Below, one piece after another: positions 36,268 through 44,132 of a DNA stretch of 64,000 bases (positions within the stretch are counted from its first letter, which is position 1; each line of letters begins with the position of its first letter). The DNA lies in assembly GCF_015352455.1 (NCBI RefSeq), contig NZ_JADKPN010000001.1:310001-374000 (forward strand). The letters run 5' to 3'. Origin of the DNA: Nocardioides islandensis. GTDB taxonomy: Bacteria > Actinomycetota > Actinomycetes > Propionibacteriales > Nocardioidaceae. A program made the translations under genes and the position numbers. The notes under the pieces were generated by a model. The model worked only from the letters and a program-made list of their open reading frames with translations, searched no databases and had not been told where the DNA came from.

Positions 36268-36283
36268 CGCCTGTCACGAGACC
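36243..36283 (+). repeat. Dispersed palindromic repeat at the end of the epimerase gene
   Basis: A 41-bp copy of the CCGCTGGTCGAGGA family, ending CACGAGACC. It supplies the last eight codons and the stop codon of the epimerase and runs 16 bp beyond it. Its reverse complement matches the copy at 38527 closely, including both ends. Confidence 0.7.
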
Positions 36284-36306
36284 GCGTCACCCATAGGCTG
36301 ACCTGG

Positions 36307-37794
36307 GTGACGGACCCGTCTCCAGCCCGCCTGTCCGCAGCCGAGCTCATCGACCTGGTGCTCGACGGGGGCTCCTGGCGCTCCTGGGACACCGCACCCG
36401 TGCGCGGCGCCGTCGACCCGGCGTACGCCGCCGAGCTGGACGCCGCCCAGGAGCGCAGCGGCGCCGACGAGTCGGTGCTGACGGGCGAGGGGCTGATGCG
36501 CGGCCGGCGGGTGGCGGTGCTGATGGGCGAGTTCGCGTTCCTGGCCGGGTCGATCGGGCGCGCCGCCGCGGACCGCCTGGTGTCGTCGATCGAGCGGGCG
36601 ACCCGGGAGGGGCTGCCGCTGCTCGCGGGGCCGGTGTCGGGCGGTACGAGGATGCAGGAGGGCACGCCCGCCTTCGTGCAGATGGTGCGGATCTCCGAAG
36701 CCGTCGCGGCACACCGCAAGGCCGGCCTGCCGTACCTGGTGTACCTGCGGCACCCGACCACCGGCGGCGTGATGGCGTCGTGGGGGTCGCTCGGGCACGT
36801 GACCGTGGCCGAACCGGGCGCGCTGGTGGGGTTCCTCGGGCCGCGGGTGTACGAGGCGCTGTACGGCAAGCCGTTCCCCGAGGGCGTGCAGACCGCGGAG
36901 AACCTCTTCGCGCACGGGATCATCGACGGGGTCGTCGCGCCCGCCGACGTACCGGACCTGCTCGGCCGCGCGCTCGACATCCTGATGGCGCCGCGCGAGG
37001 GCATCGCGGCCGTGCCGGCGCCGCCCGAGGAACCGGTGCCGGAGGTGGACACCTGGGACGCGGTGATCCGGTCGCGGCGGCGGGACCGGCCCGGCGTCCG
37101 GCGCCTGCTCCGCTACGCAGCATCCGACGCGATCCCGCTCAACGGCACGGGTCAGGGCGAGCAGGACCCGGGGCTGCTGATCGCGCTGGTGCGGTTCGGG
37201 GACGTGCCGTGCGTGTTCCTCGGACAGGACCGCCGCGGCCAGACCTACGACCGGCCGATGGGACCGGAGGCGCTGCGCGAGGCCCGGCGCGGCATGCACC
37301 TGGCCGAGGAGCTCGGGCTGCCGCTCGTGACCGTGATCGACACGCAGGGCGCCGCGTTGTCGGCCGACGCCGAGAACGGCGGGCTGGCCGGCGAGATCGC
37401 CCGCTGCCTGGCCGACCTGGTGACGCTCCGCGCCCCCACCCTCTGCCTGATGCTCGGCGAGGGCTCGGGCGGTGGGGCACTGGCCCTGCTGCCCGCGGAC
37501 CGGGTGGTCGCCGCCCAGCACGCCTGGCTCTCCCCGCTCCCGCCCGAAGGTGCCTCGGCGATCGTGCACCGCGACCTGTCGCACGCCGCCGACATGGCCC
37601 GCTCCCAGCACGTCGGCGCCCTCGACCTGCGCGCCATCGGCACGGTCGACCGCATCGTCGCCGAGCTGCCCGACGCCGCCGACGAGCCCGAGGAGTTCTG
37701 CGCCCGCGTCGGAGCCGTCCTCCAGCACGAGCTGGCCGGGCTCATCGAGCGCGGCCCCTCGACCCCGGCCGAGCGTGCGGCGAGGTACGTCTGA
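36307..37794 (+). CDS. Acyl-CoA carboxylase carboxyltransferase, fused beta-alpha form
   Basis: A 495-residue protein carrying both carboxyltransferase halves: a beta-like half (about 60-240, with G-P-V-S-G-G-T-R-M-Q-E-G) and an alpha-like half (about 300-480, with G-E-G-S-G-G-G-A-L-A). It transfers carboxyl from biotin carrier to acyl-CoA. It lacks the zinc finger of E. coli AccD. Length is close to actinobacterial AccD proteins, but this orphan has no biotin carrier gene nearby. It starts at GTG 36307. Confidence 0.85.
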   Translation: MTDPSPARLSAAELIDLVLDGGSWRSWDTAPVRGAVDPAYAAELDAAQERSGADESVLTGEGLMRGRRVAVLMGEFAFLAGSIGRAAADRLVSSIERATREGLPLLAGPVSGGTRMQEGTPAFVQMVRISEAVAAHRKAGLPYLVYLRHPTTGGVMASWGSLGHVTVAEPGALVGFLGPRVYEALYGKPFPEGVQTAENLFAHGIIDGVVAPADVPDLLGRALDILMAPREGIAAVPAPPEEPVPEVDTWDAVIRSRRRDRPGVRRLLRYAASDAIPLNGTGQGEQDPGLLIALVRFGDVPCVFLGQDRRGQTYDRPMGPEALREARRGMHLAEELGLPLVTVIDTQGAALSADAENGGLAGEIARCLADLVTLRAPTLCLMLGEGSGGGALALLPADRVVAAQHAWLSPLPPEGASAIVHRDLSHAADMARSQHVGALDLRAIGTVDRIVAELPDAADEPEEFCARVGAVLQHELAGLIERGPSTPAERAARYV

Positions 37795-37810
37795 GCGCGC
37801 CGCCGGACGC

Positions 37811-39244
37811 TCAGTACAGCAGCGCGGACGCCGGGTCCTCCATGATCGCGGCGACGTCGGCCAGGAACCGCGAGCCCTTCTCGCCGTCGACGTGACGGTG
37901 GTCGAAGGACAGCGCCAGCGTCGTGACCTGGCGGACCACGATCTGGTCACCATCCGGACCACTGGCCACCCACGGCTGCTTCCTGATCGCGCCGAAGGCC
38001 AGGATCGCGGACTCGCCGGGGTTGATGATCGGCGTACCGGAGTCGATGCCGAACACCCCGACGTTCGTGATCGTGAACGTGCCGCCGCTCATGTCGGCGG
38101 GCTGCGTCTTCCCGTCGCGGGCCGTCGCGGTGAGCTCGTTGAGCGCGGCCGCGAGGTCGAGCAGCGAGAGGTCCTGGGCGTCCTTGACGTTCGGGACCAC
38201 CAGGCCGCGCGTGGTGGCCGCGGCGATGCCGAGGTTCACGTAGCTCTTGAACACGACCTCCTGGGCGGCCTCGTCCCACCAGGAGTTGATCTCGGGAGTA
38301 CGGCGCATCGCCAGCAGGCAGGCCCGCGCGAGCACCAGCAGCGGCGACACGCGTACCTCGCGGAACTCGCGCCGCGTCTTCAGCCGCTCGACGAAGTCCA
38401 TCGTGCGCGTGACGTCGAGGGTGACCCACTCGGTGACGTGCGGGGCGGAGAAGGCGGACTGCACCATCGCCTGCCCCATCATCTTGCGGACGCCCTTGAT
38501 CGGCTCGCGCGTCTCGCGAGCGCCCGGGTCTCGTGACGGGCCCTGACGGCCCTCCTCGACCAGCGGGGCGGAGTCGGAAGCGGCGGTCTCCACGTCGGAC
38601 CGCGTCACCACGCCGCCCTCGCCCGAGCCGACCAGCGAGCGCAGGTCGACTCCGAGGTCCTTGGCCAGCTTGCGGACCGGCGGCTTGGCCAGCGTGCGCA
38701 CGTCGCCGTTCGAGGCGGCGGGCGCCTCGGCGGCCGGGGTGTAGGCCGGGACGGCCGGCTCGTCGGTCTCGACGGGCACGGGCACGGTCTTCTCGCCCGG
38801 CTCGAACGACGCCTGCACCTGCTGGTGCGTCGACTCCACGGCCGGCGACATCGCCCGGCGCGGCCGGCGGGTCGCCTCTCGCTCGGCCTTGTTGCGGCCG
38901 ACCAGGCTCTCGCCCTCGCCGCCGCCGGACGCGGCCGGGTTGGAGAGGTCGATGTCCGGCGAGGCGCCGACGGGCGCGGGCTCGGCGGGCGCCTCGGCCG
39001 GCGCCTCGGAGGCGTCACCGACCGAGATGATCGGCGTGCCCACGTCGACCGTCTCGCCCTCGTTGACGAGCAGCGCGGTGACCGTGCCGGCGTACGGGCT
39101 CGGCAGCTCCACCAGCGACTTGGCGGTCTCGATCTCCACGACGATGTCGTTGACGGCGATCACGTCGCCGACCTTGACCTTCCAGGTGACGATCTCGGCC
39201 TCGGTGAGGCCCTCGCCGACGTCGGGCAGCTTGTAGTCGGGCAT
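37811..39244 (-). CDS. bkdC: Branched-chain 2-oxoacid dehydrogenase E2 component
   Basis: A 477-residue dihydrolipoyl acyltransferase. Residues 1-77 form one lipoyl domain with the lipoyl-lysine in E-I-E-T-A-K-S-L near residue 44. A long Pro/Ala linker follows, then an E3-binding domain (V-R-K-L-A-K-D-L-G-V-D-L near 210) and the catalytic domain from about 250, with D-H-R-H-V-D-G near the end. The second linker, around residues 230-240, is coded by an in-frame copy of a dispersed repeat. Third gene of bkdABC, 17 bp after bkdB. The complex feeds branched-chain amino acid breakdown and branched fatty-acid primers. Confidence 0.9.
   Translation of the reverse strand: MPDYKLPDVGEGLTEAEIVTWKVKVGDVIAVNDIVVEIETAKSLVELPSPYAGTVTALLVNEGETVDVGTPIISVGDASEAPAEAPAEPAPVGASPDIDLSNPAASGGGEGESLVGRNKAEREATRRPRRAMSPAVESTHQQVQASFEPGEKTVPVPVETDEPAVPAYTPAAEAPAASNGDVRTLAKPPVRKLAKDLGVDLRSLVGSGEGGVVTRSDVETAASDSAPLVEEGRQGPSRDPGARETREPIKGVRKMMGQAMVQSAFSAPHVTEWVTLDVTRTMDFVERLKTRREFREVRVSPLLVLARACLLAMRRTPEINSWWDEAAQEVVFKSYVNLGIAAATTRGLVVPNVKDAQDLSLLDLAAALNELTATARDGKTQPADMSGGTFTITNVGVFGIDSGTPIINPGESAILAFGAIRKQPWVASGPDGDQIVVRQVTTLALSFDHRHVDGEKGSRFLADVAAIMEDPASALLY
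38527..38566 (-). repeat. Dispersed repeat inserted in frame in bkdC
   Basis: Forty bases in the E2 linker match the repeat at 36243-36283 in reverse complement, with GGTCTCGTGACGGG at one end and CTCGACCAGCGG at the other. It is read through as linker residues without breaking the frame. Confidence 0.7.
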
Positions 39245-39261
39245 CTGGATCCTTCGGGGGG

Positions 39262-40239
39262 CTAGAAGGCGAGCGAACGGTCGACGGCGTCGAGCACCCG
39301 GTCGAGGTCCGGGAGCCACTCCTCCTCGATGCGCGAGGGCGGGTACGGCGTGTCGAACCCGCCGACCCGCAGCACCGGCGCCTCCAGGGAGTAGAAGCAC
39401 TCCTCGCTGATCCGGGCCGCGACCTCGGAGCCGAGCCCCAGGTTGACGTGGGCCTCGTGCACGACGACGGCGTGGCCGGTGCGGCGTACGGACTCGTAGA
39501 CCGGCGCCATGTCCAGCGGGCTCAGCGTGCGCAGGTCGATGACCTCGAGCGACCGGCCCTCACCGGACGCCGCCTCGGCCGCCTTGAGCGCGGTCTTCAC
39601 CGTCGGGCCGTAGGCGAGCAGGGTCGCGTCGGAGCCGCGGCGCACGACGCGGGACCGGAACAGCGGGTCGGGCGTGGCGCCCTCGTCGAGGTCGGCCTTG
39701 TCCGCGTGGTACTGCCGCTTCGGCTCGAGGAAGATCACCGGGTCGTTGCAGGCGATGGCCTGCTGGATCATCCAGTAGCCGTCGATCGGGTTGGAGCAGG
39801 CGACCACCTTGATCCCCGGGGTGTGCGCGAACTGCGCCTCCGGCGACTCGCTGTGGTGCTCGACCGCGCCGATGCCGCCGCCGAACGGGATGCGGATCAC
39901 GATCGGCATGTCGATCTTGCCCATCGAGCGGAACCGCATCTTGGCGACCTGGCAGACGATCTGGTCGTACGCCGGATAGACGAAGCCGTCGAACTGGATC
40001 TCCACGACGGGGCGGTAGCCGCGCAGCGCCAGGCCGACCGCGGTGCCGACGATGCCGGACTCGGCCAGCGGCGAGTCGATGACGCGGTCCTCGCCGAAGT
40101 CCTTCTGCAGGCCGTCGGTGATGCGGAAGACGCCGCCGAGCTTGCCGACGTCCTCGCCCATCACGAGGACCTTCGGGTCGTCCTCCATGGCCTTGCGCAG
40201 GCCCATGTTGAGGCCCTTGGCCAGGGTGATCTTCGACAT
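39262..40239 (-). CDS. bkdB: 2-oxoacid dehydrogenase E1 beta subunit
   Basis: A 325-residue subunit of the E1 decarboxylase, forming a heterotetramer with BkdA. It has the transketolase-like fold: G-E-D-V-G-K-L-G-G-V-F near residue 28, D-S-P-L-A-E-S-G-I near 55 and the conserved F-G-G-G-I-G-A-V-E-H-H-S near 120. Start ATG at 40239 lies one base past the bkdA stop codon. The partner genes and length match the mycobacterial bkdABC locus, which acts on branched-chain keto acids. Confidence 0.92.
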   Translation of the reverse strand: MSKITLAKGLNMGLRKAMEDDPKVLVMGEDVGKLGGVFRITDGLQKDFGEDRVIDSPLAESGIVGTAVGLALRGYRPVVEIQFDGFVYPAYDQIVCQVAKMRFRSMGKIDMPIVIRIPFGGGIGAVEHHSESPEAQFAHTPGIKVVACSNPIDGYWMIQQAIACNDPVIFLEPKRQYHADKADLDEGATPDPLFRSRVVRRGSDATLLAYGPTVKTALKAAEAASGEGRSLEVIDLRTLSPLDMAPVYESVRRTGHAVVVHEAHVNLGLGSEVAARISEECFYSLEAPVLRVGGFDTPYPPSRIEEEWLPDLDRVLDAVDRSLAF

Positions 40240-40240
40240 C

Positions 40241-41443
40241 TCAGTGAGCCCCTTCGAACGAGTCGAGGTACGCCGCGTAGCCGTCCCGCTGCTCCTGCAG
40301 CTCCGGCGTCATCTCGGCGTACACGTGGTCGAACACGCTCAGCGGCGACGGGTCGGCGAGCTCCTGCACGCCGGCGCGGAGCCGGGCGCCGAGGTCGTCG
40401 GCCTCGCCGGCGATCGCGTCGAAGAAGTCCTGGTCGGCCAGCCCGTTGCGCTGGAGGTAGGCCTTCACCCGCTCGATGGGGTCCTTGAGGCGCCAGCGCT
40501 CGACGTCGTCGGAGAGGCGGTAACGCGTGGGGTCGTCGGTCGTGGTGTGCGCGCCCATGCGGTAGGTGTAGGCCTCCACGAACGTCGGCCCCTGGCCGTC
40601 GCGGGCGCGGTTCAGCGCGGCCTGGGTGACCGCGTAGGTCGCGAGCACGTCGTTGCCGTCGACGCGGACGCCGGGGAAGCCGAAGCCGAGAGCCCTCTGG
40701 TAGAGCGGGATCCGGGTCTGCCGCTCGATGGGCTCGGAGATCGCCCACTGGTTGTTCTGGCAGAAGAAGACGACCGGGGCGTTGTAGGACGCCGCGAAGA
40801 TGAAGGCCTCGTTGACGTCGCCCTGCGAGGAGGCGCCGTCGCCGAAGTGGGCGATCACCGCGGCGTCACGGTCGGGGTCCCCGGTGCCGACGACGCCGTC
40901 GCGCTGCATGCCCATGGCGTAGCCGGTCGCGTGCAGGGTCTGCGCGCCGATGACGATCGTGTAGAGGTGGAAGTTGTACTTCGCGGGGTCCCAGGAGCCC
41001 TGGTCCACGCCGCGGTACAGCCCGAGCAGCTCGAGCGGGTCGACGCCCTTGCACCACGCGACGCCGTGCTCGCGGTAGGTCGGGAAGACGTAGTCCTGCG
41101 GGCGCAGCGCACGGCCGGCACCGATCTGCGCGGCCTCCTGGCCGAGCAGCTGGGCCCAGATGCCCAGCTCGCCGTGGCGCTGGAGCGCGGTGGCCTCGGT
41201 GTCGATGCGGCGGGTCAGCGTCATGTCGCGGAAGAAGCCGCGGATCATCTCCGCCTCGTCCTCGGCCGACATCCCGTCGCCGAAGGAGAACTCCGGGTGG
41301 CTGACCCGCTCACCCTCGGGGGTCAACAGCTGGACGAGCTCGGGGCCCCCGTCATGTGGCCTGCCGTGCTGGCCCGGTCCGAAGACCTCCGCCAGATCGG
41401 GGCCGAAACCTGCATGGGTCACGAACGACTCCTCACTCTTCAC
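40241..41443 (-). CDS. bkdA: 2-oxoacid dehydrogenase E1 alpha subunit
   Basis: A 400-residue thiamine-diphosphate-binding subunit. The TPP motif G-D-G-A-S-S-Q-G-D-V-N-E-A and its ending N-N near residue 210-240 are clear, and the phosphorylation-loop-like T-Y-R-M-G-A-H-T-T-T-D-D-P-T-R-Y follows near residue 295. First gene of bkdABC. The substrate is inferred from the mycobacterial operon rather than read from the sequence: a pyruvate dehydrogenase role is possible, but actinobacteria usually use homodimeric AceE for that. Confidence 0.9.
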   Translation of the reverse strand: MKSEESFVTHAGFGPDLAEVFGPGQHGRPHDGGPELVQLLTPEGERVSHPEFSFGDGMSAEDEAEMIRGFFRDMTLTRRIDTEATALQRHGELGIWAQLLGQEAAQIGAGRALRPQDYVFPTYREHGVAWCKGVDPLELLGLYRGVDQGSWDPAKYNFHLYTIVIGAQTLHATGYAMGMQRDGVVGTGDPDRDAAVIAHFGDGASSQGDVNEAFIFAASYNAPVVFFCQNNQWAISEPIERQTRIPLYQRALGFGFPGVRVDGNDVLATYAVTQAALNRARDGQGPTFVEAYTYRMGAHTTTDDPTRYRLSDDVERWRLKDPIERVKAYLQRNGLADQDFFDAIAGEADDLGARLRAGVQELADPSPLSVFDHVYAEMTPELQEQRDGYAAYLDSFEGAH

Positions 41444-41575
41444 CTGCCGCCCGCGGGGTCACCGCGTGAGGCGTCTGCGTGCGCGTCGCGGCCTGGCCCA
41501 GCTTGTGACCGGCACCACACCGCGTGCCCCCTAAGTTACCGGGGCTCGGTACGCGCGGGCGAATCCGGTCGGGGT

Positions 41576-41653
41576 GCTGACTAACGCACCCGCAGCAGGA
41601 CTCCTACCCCCAGATACGGGGTCAGTAGTCCTGCTGGGGGTGCGTTGGTCAGC
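41576..41653. repeat. 78-bp palindromic repeat between TetR and bkdA genes
   Basis: Arms of about 36 bp pair with five mismatches around a 6-bp loop: GCTGACTAACGCACCC begins the left arm and GGGTGCGTTGGTCAGC ends the right. The TGA stop codon of the TetR gene lies inside the right end. It could terminate the TetR transcript, but the size and mismatches suggest a repeat element. Bases 41444-41575, before it, are the bkd promoter region with no clear motif. Confidence 0.7.
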
Positions 41654-42257
41654 GATCCCGGGCCGCCCGCACCAGCGCCACGAGCTCCTCGGTGACCTGG
41701 TCCAGCGGCTCCAGCGAGCGCTCGGCGCGGCTCACCGCGACGGCACCCTCCAGGGACGCCACGATCATCCGGGCCAGGCCGGGGGCGCGGCCCTGCGGGA
41801 CACCCGCCTCCACCAGCCCCGCGGTCATCAGCTCCTGCCAGGAGGCGAAGATGCCGCGGGCGGTCTCGGTCAGGACCGGGTCGTCGCCCGTGGCCACGGC
41901 GAGCACGGGGCAGCCGGTCCGGAAGTCGGTCTCGACGAGCAGCTCGCGCCACACGCGGGTGAAGGCCTCGATCGCCCCGTCGATGCCCTGCTCGCGCGCC
42001 GAGTCGACGAGCCGGGCCACCTGCCGGCCGGTGCTGGTCACCGCCTCCTCCGCGAGCTGGGCCTTGCCGCCGGGGAAGTGGTGGTACGTCGACCCCAGCG
42101 GCACGCCGGCCTCCTTGGCCAGGTCGCGCAGGCTCATCGCGCCGACGCCGCGGGTGCCGATGGCGCGGGCGGCGCCGTGGATCATCCGGCGCCGGGTGTC
42201 GTGCCTGTTGTCGGGGGTCACAGCACGCCATCTTGCCAGGTCTAAGACAGTTGTCAT
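41649..42257 (-). CDS. TetR-family transcriptional regulator
   Basis: A 202-residue repressor. The N-terminal HTH reads G-V-G-A-M-S-L-R-D-L-A-K-E-A-G-V-P then S-T-Y-H-H-F near residue 55; the C-terminal part is the TetR_C ligand domain, with C-P-V-L-A near 115. A GAGGAG site precedes the ATG at 42257. One of two twin operators overlaps that start codon. It is divergent from an alpha/beta-hydrolase gene, which it most likely controls together with itself. The 3' end runs into a palindromic repeat. Confidence 0.9.
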   Translation of the reverse strand: MTTVLDLARWRAVTPDNRHDTRRRMIHGAARAIGTRGVGAMSLRDLAKEAGVPLGSTYHHFPGGKAQLAEEAVTSTGRQVARLVDSAREQGIDGAIEAFTRVWRELLVETDFRTGCPVLAVATGDDPVLTETARGIFASWQELMTAGLVEAGVPQGRAPGLARMIVASLEGAVAVSRAERSLEPLDQVTEELVALVRAARDR

Positions 42258-42291
42258 AGTCTCCTCGGCATGCTCTATGACGGTCGTCATA
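42243..42291. promoter_or_regulatory. Twin TetR operators between regulator and hydrolase
   Basis: TATGACGGTCGTCATA (42276-42291) is a perfect inverted repeat apart from its 2-bp centre, and TAAGACAGTTGTCATA (42243-42258) is a close second copy. Centres lie 33 bp apart, three helical turns. The second site covers the TetR start codon, consistent with tight autorepression. Confidence 0.75.
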
Positions 42292-42311
42292 ACGACGTAC
42301 GGCGCGCACCC

Positions 42312-43136
42312 GTGACCATCACCGCCGACGACGGCCGCGAGCTGGCCGGCACGTGGTTCGAGCCGACCGGCGTCGACCCGGTCGGCGTCGTGGTGGTCGG
42401 TCCGGCGATGGCGACGCCCGCGTCGTACTACGCGGCGTTCGCCACCTGGCTGGCCACCCAGGGCCTCCGGACGCTCACCTTCGACCTGCGCGGCACGGAG
42501 TCGGTGGCGGCGATGAAGGCCGAGGACGCGGACGTGCTGCGCTGGTTCGGCGACATGGCCGACGCCCTGGACCACGCGCTGGCGGAGGCCGGCGACCTGC
42601 CGGTCTCCTGGGTCGGCCACAGCCTCGGTGGCCAGGCCGTGCCGTTCCTCGACCACTCGCGGCTGGCGCGGGTCGTCACCGTCGCGTCCGGCACCGGCTA
42701 CTGGCGGCTGAACTCCCCGGGCATCAAGTGGCGCGCTCCCCTGTTGTGGCACGTCATCGCGCCGCTCGCGACGCGAGCCGCCGGCTACTACCCCGGCCGG
42801 TCGCTGCGCATCCTCGACAACGTGCCCGCCGGTGTGATGCGGCAGTGGGGCCGCTGGTGCCTGCACGCGGACTACCTCGGCGTCGACGTCCCGAACGCCG
42901 CCGACCGGTTCGCCTCGGTGACCGCGCCGATGACGGTCCTGTCGTTCACCGACGACGAGCTGATGAGCGACGCCAGCATCGCCGACCTCCACGACCGGTT
43001 CGTGAACGCCGACCAGGTCCGTCAGCGGTACTCGCCGGCCCAGCTCGAGGTGCCCCGCATGGGCCACCACGGCTTCTTCCGTGCCCGCCACCAGGACCTC
43101 TGGGACGAGCTGGTCCTGCCATACCTGGCGAGGTGA
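42312..43136 (+). CDS. Alpha/beta-hydrolase
   Basis: A 274-residue serine hydrolase-type protein. The nucleophile elbow is G-H-S-L-G-G near residue 103, an Asp is available in F-T-D-D-E near 216 and the catalytic His lies in M-G-H-H-G-F near 252. No signal peptide is seen. Starts: GTG at 42312 begins V-T-I-T-A-D-D-G-R-E, the usual family start, and clears the operator; an ATG at 42270 would have the operator inside the gene. Substrate unknown; control by the divergent TetR is strongly suggested. Confidence 0.82.
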   Translation: MTITADDGRELAGTWFEPTGVDPVGVVVVGPAMATPASYYAAFATWLATQGLRTLTFDLRGTESVAAMKAEDADVLRWFGDMADALDHALAEAGDLPVSWVGHSLGGQAVPFLDHSRLARVVTVASGTGYWRLNSPGIKWRAPLLWHVIAPLATRAAGYYPGRSLRILDNVPAGVMRQWGRWCLHADYLGVDVPNAADRFASVTAPMTVLSFTDDELMSDASIADLHDRFVNADQVRQRYSPAQLEVPRMGHHGFFRARHQDLWDELVLPYLAR

Positions 43137-43142
43137 CGCTGC

Positions 43143-43170
43143 CGGTTTCCCCGGCCGACCGGTGAAACCG
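43143..43170. terminator. Hairpin between convergent hydrolase and cation efflux genes
   Basis: CGGTTTC (43143-43149) pairs with GAAACCG (43164-43170) in the 45-bp gap between the two stop codons. It could end both transcripts. Confidence 0.5.
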
Positions 43171-43181
43171 CCAGGCGGGAC

Positions 43182-44132
43182 TCAGGCGTGCATCTCCCCG
43201 AGGTCCTCGTGGGCGCGGTGGGAGACGGGCTCCACCTGGAACGTCGCGTGCTGGACGTCGAAGTGGGAGGCGACGCACTCGCAGAGGCGGTCGAGGATGC
43301 CGCCGACGCCGTGCTCGGCCAGCGCCTCGTCGGTGACCGTCACGTGGGCGGAGAGACTGGGGATGCCGCTGGTGATGGTCCAGGCGTGCAGGTCGTGCAC
43401 CTCCACGACGCCCGGCATCTCGGCGACGTGGCGGCGTACGTCCTCGAGGTCGAGGCCGGCCGGCGCCTGCTCGAGCAGCACGGTGGCGGACTCCCGCAGC
43501 AACGTCCACGACCGCGGGAGGATCAGCAGCGCGATCAGCAGGGAGGCGATGGCGTCGGCGTGCACCCAGTCGGTCAGCGCGATCACGACGCCCGCGGCCA
43601 GCGCGGTGCACGAACCGACCAGGTCCGCGGTCACCTCGAGGGCCGTGGCTCGCAGGTTGAGCGAGCCCGTCTCGGAGCGGGTGAGCACGGTCAGCGACAC
43701 GGCGTTCGCCAGCAGGCCCACGGCGGCGAACGCGATCAGCAGCCCCGCGTCGACCTCGACCGAGCCGGGGTGGCGGAGCCGGTCGATGCCGGCGTACGCG
43801 AGGTAGCCGCACACCACGAGCAGCACCAGCGCGTTGGCCAGCGCGGCCAGGATCTCGGCGCGGTGGTAGCCGAACGTCGACCGCGGACCGCCCGGACGCG
43901 CGGCCATGTAGGACGCCCCGAGGGCCACCACGACGGCCGCTGCGTCGGTGGCGAGATGACCCGCGTCGGCCAGCAGGGCCAGCGACGAGGCCAGCCACGC
44001 ACCCACCAGCTCGACGACCAGCACGACCCCGGTGATGGTCAGGACCAGACGCAGCCGGCTCCGGTCCGCGGCACGCCCGGCGGCATGCCCGTGTCCGTGC
44101 CCAGCGCCCACGCTTGTCAGACTAGAGCGCAT
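43182..44132 (-). CDS. Cation diffusion facilitator transporter
   Basis: A 316-residue divalent metal efflux protein (Zn/Co/Cd type). A His-rich N-terminus (G-H-G-H-G-H) leads into six membrane helices. Metal-site residues lie in H-L-A-T-D-A near residue 58 of helix II and H-A-D-A-I-A-S near 170 of helix V. The C-terminal cytoplasmic domain has H-D-L-H-A-W near 245. The ATG at 44132 overlaps the ATG of the divergent gene by two bases, which leaves no promoter space, so GTG at 44111 may be the real start. Confidence 0.9.
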   Translation of the reverse strand: MRSSLTSVGAGHGHGHAAGRAADRSRLRLVLTITGVVLVVELVGAWLASSLALLADAGHLATDAAAVVVALGASYMAARPGGPRSTFGYHRAEILAALANALVLLVVCGYLAYAGIDRLRHPGSVEVDAGLLIAFAAVGLLANAVSLTVLTRSETGSLNLRATALEVTADLVGSCTALAAGVVIALTDWVHADAIASLLIALLILPRSWTLLRESATVLLEQAPAGLDLEDVRRHVAEMPGVVEVHDLHAWTITSGIPSLSAHVTVTDEALAEHGVGGILDRLCECVASHFDVQHATFQVEPVSHRAHEDLGEMHA

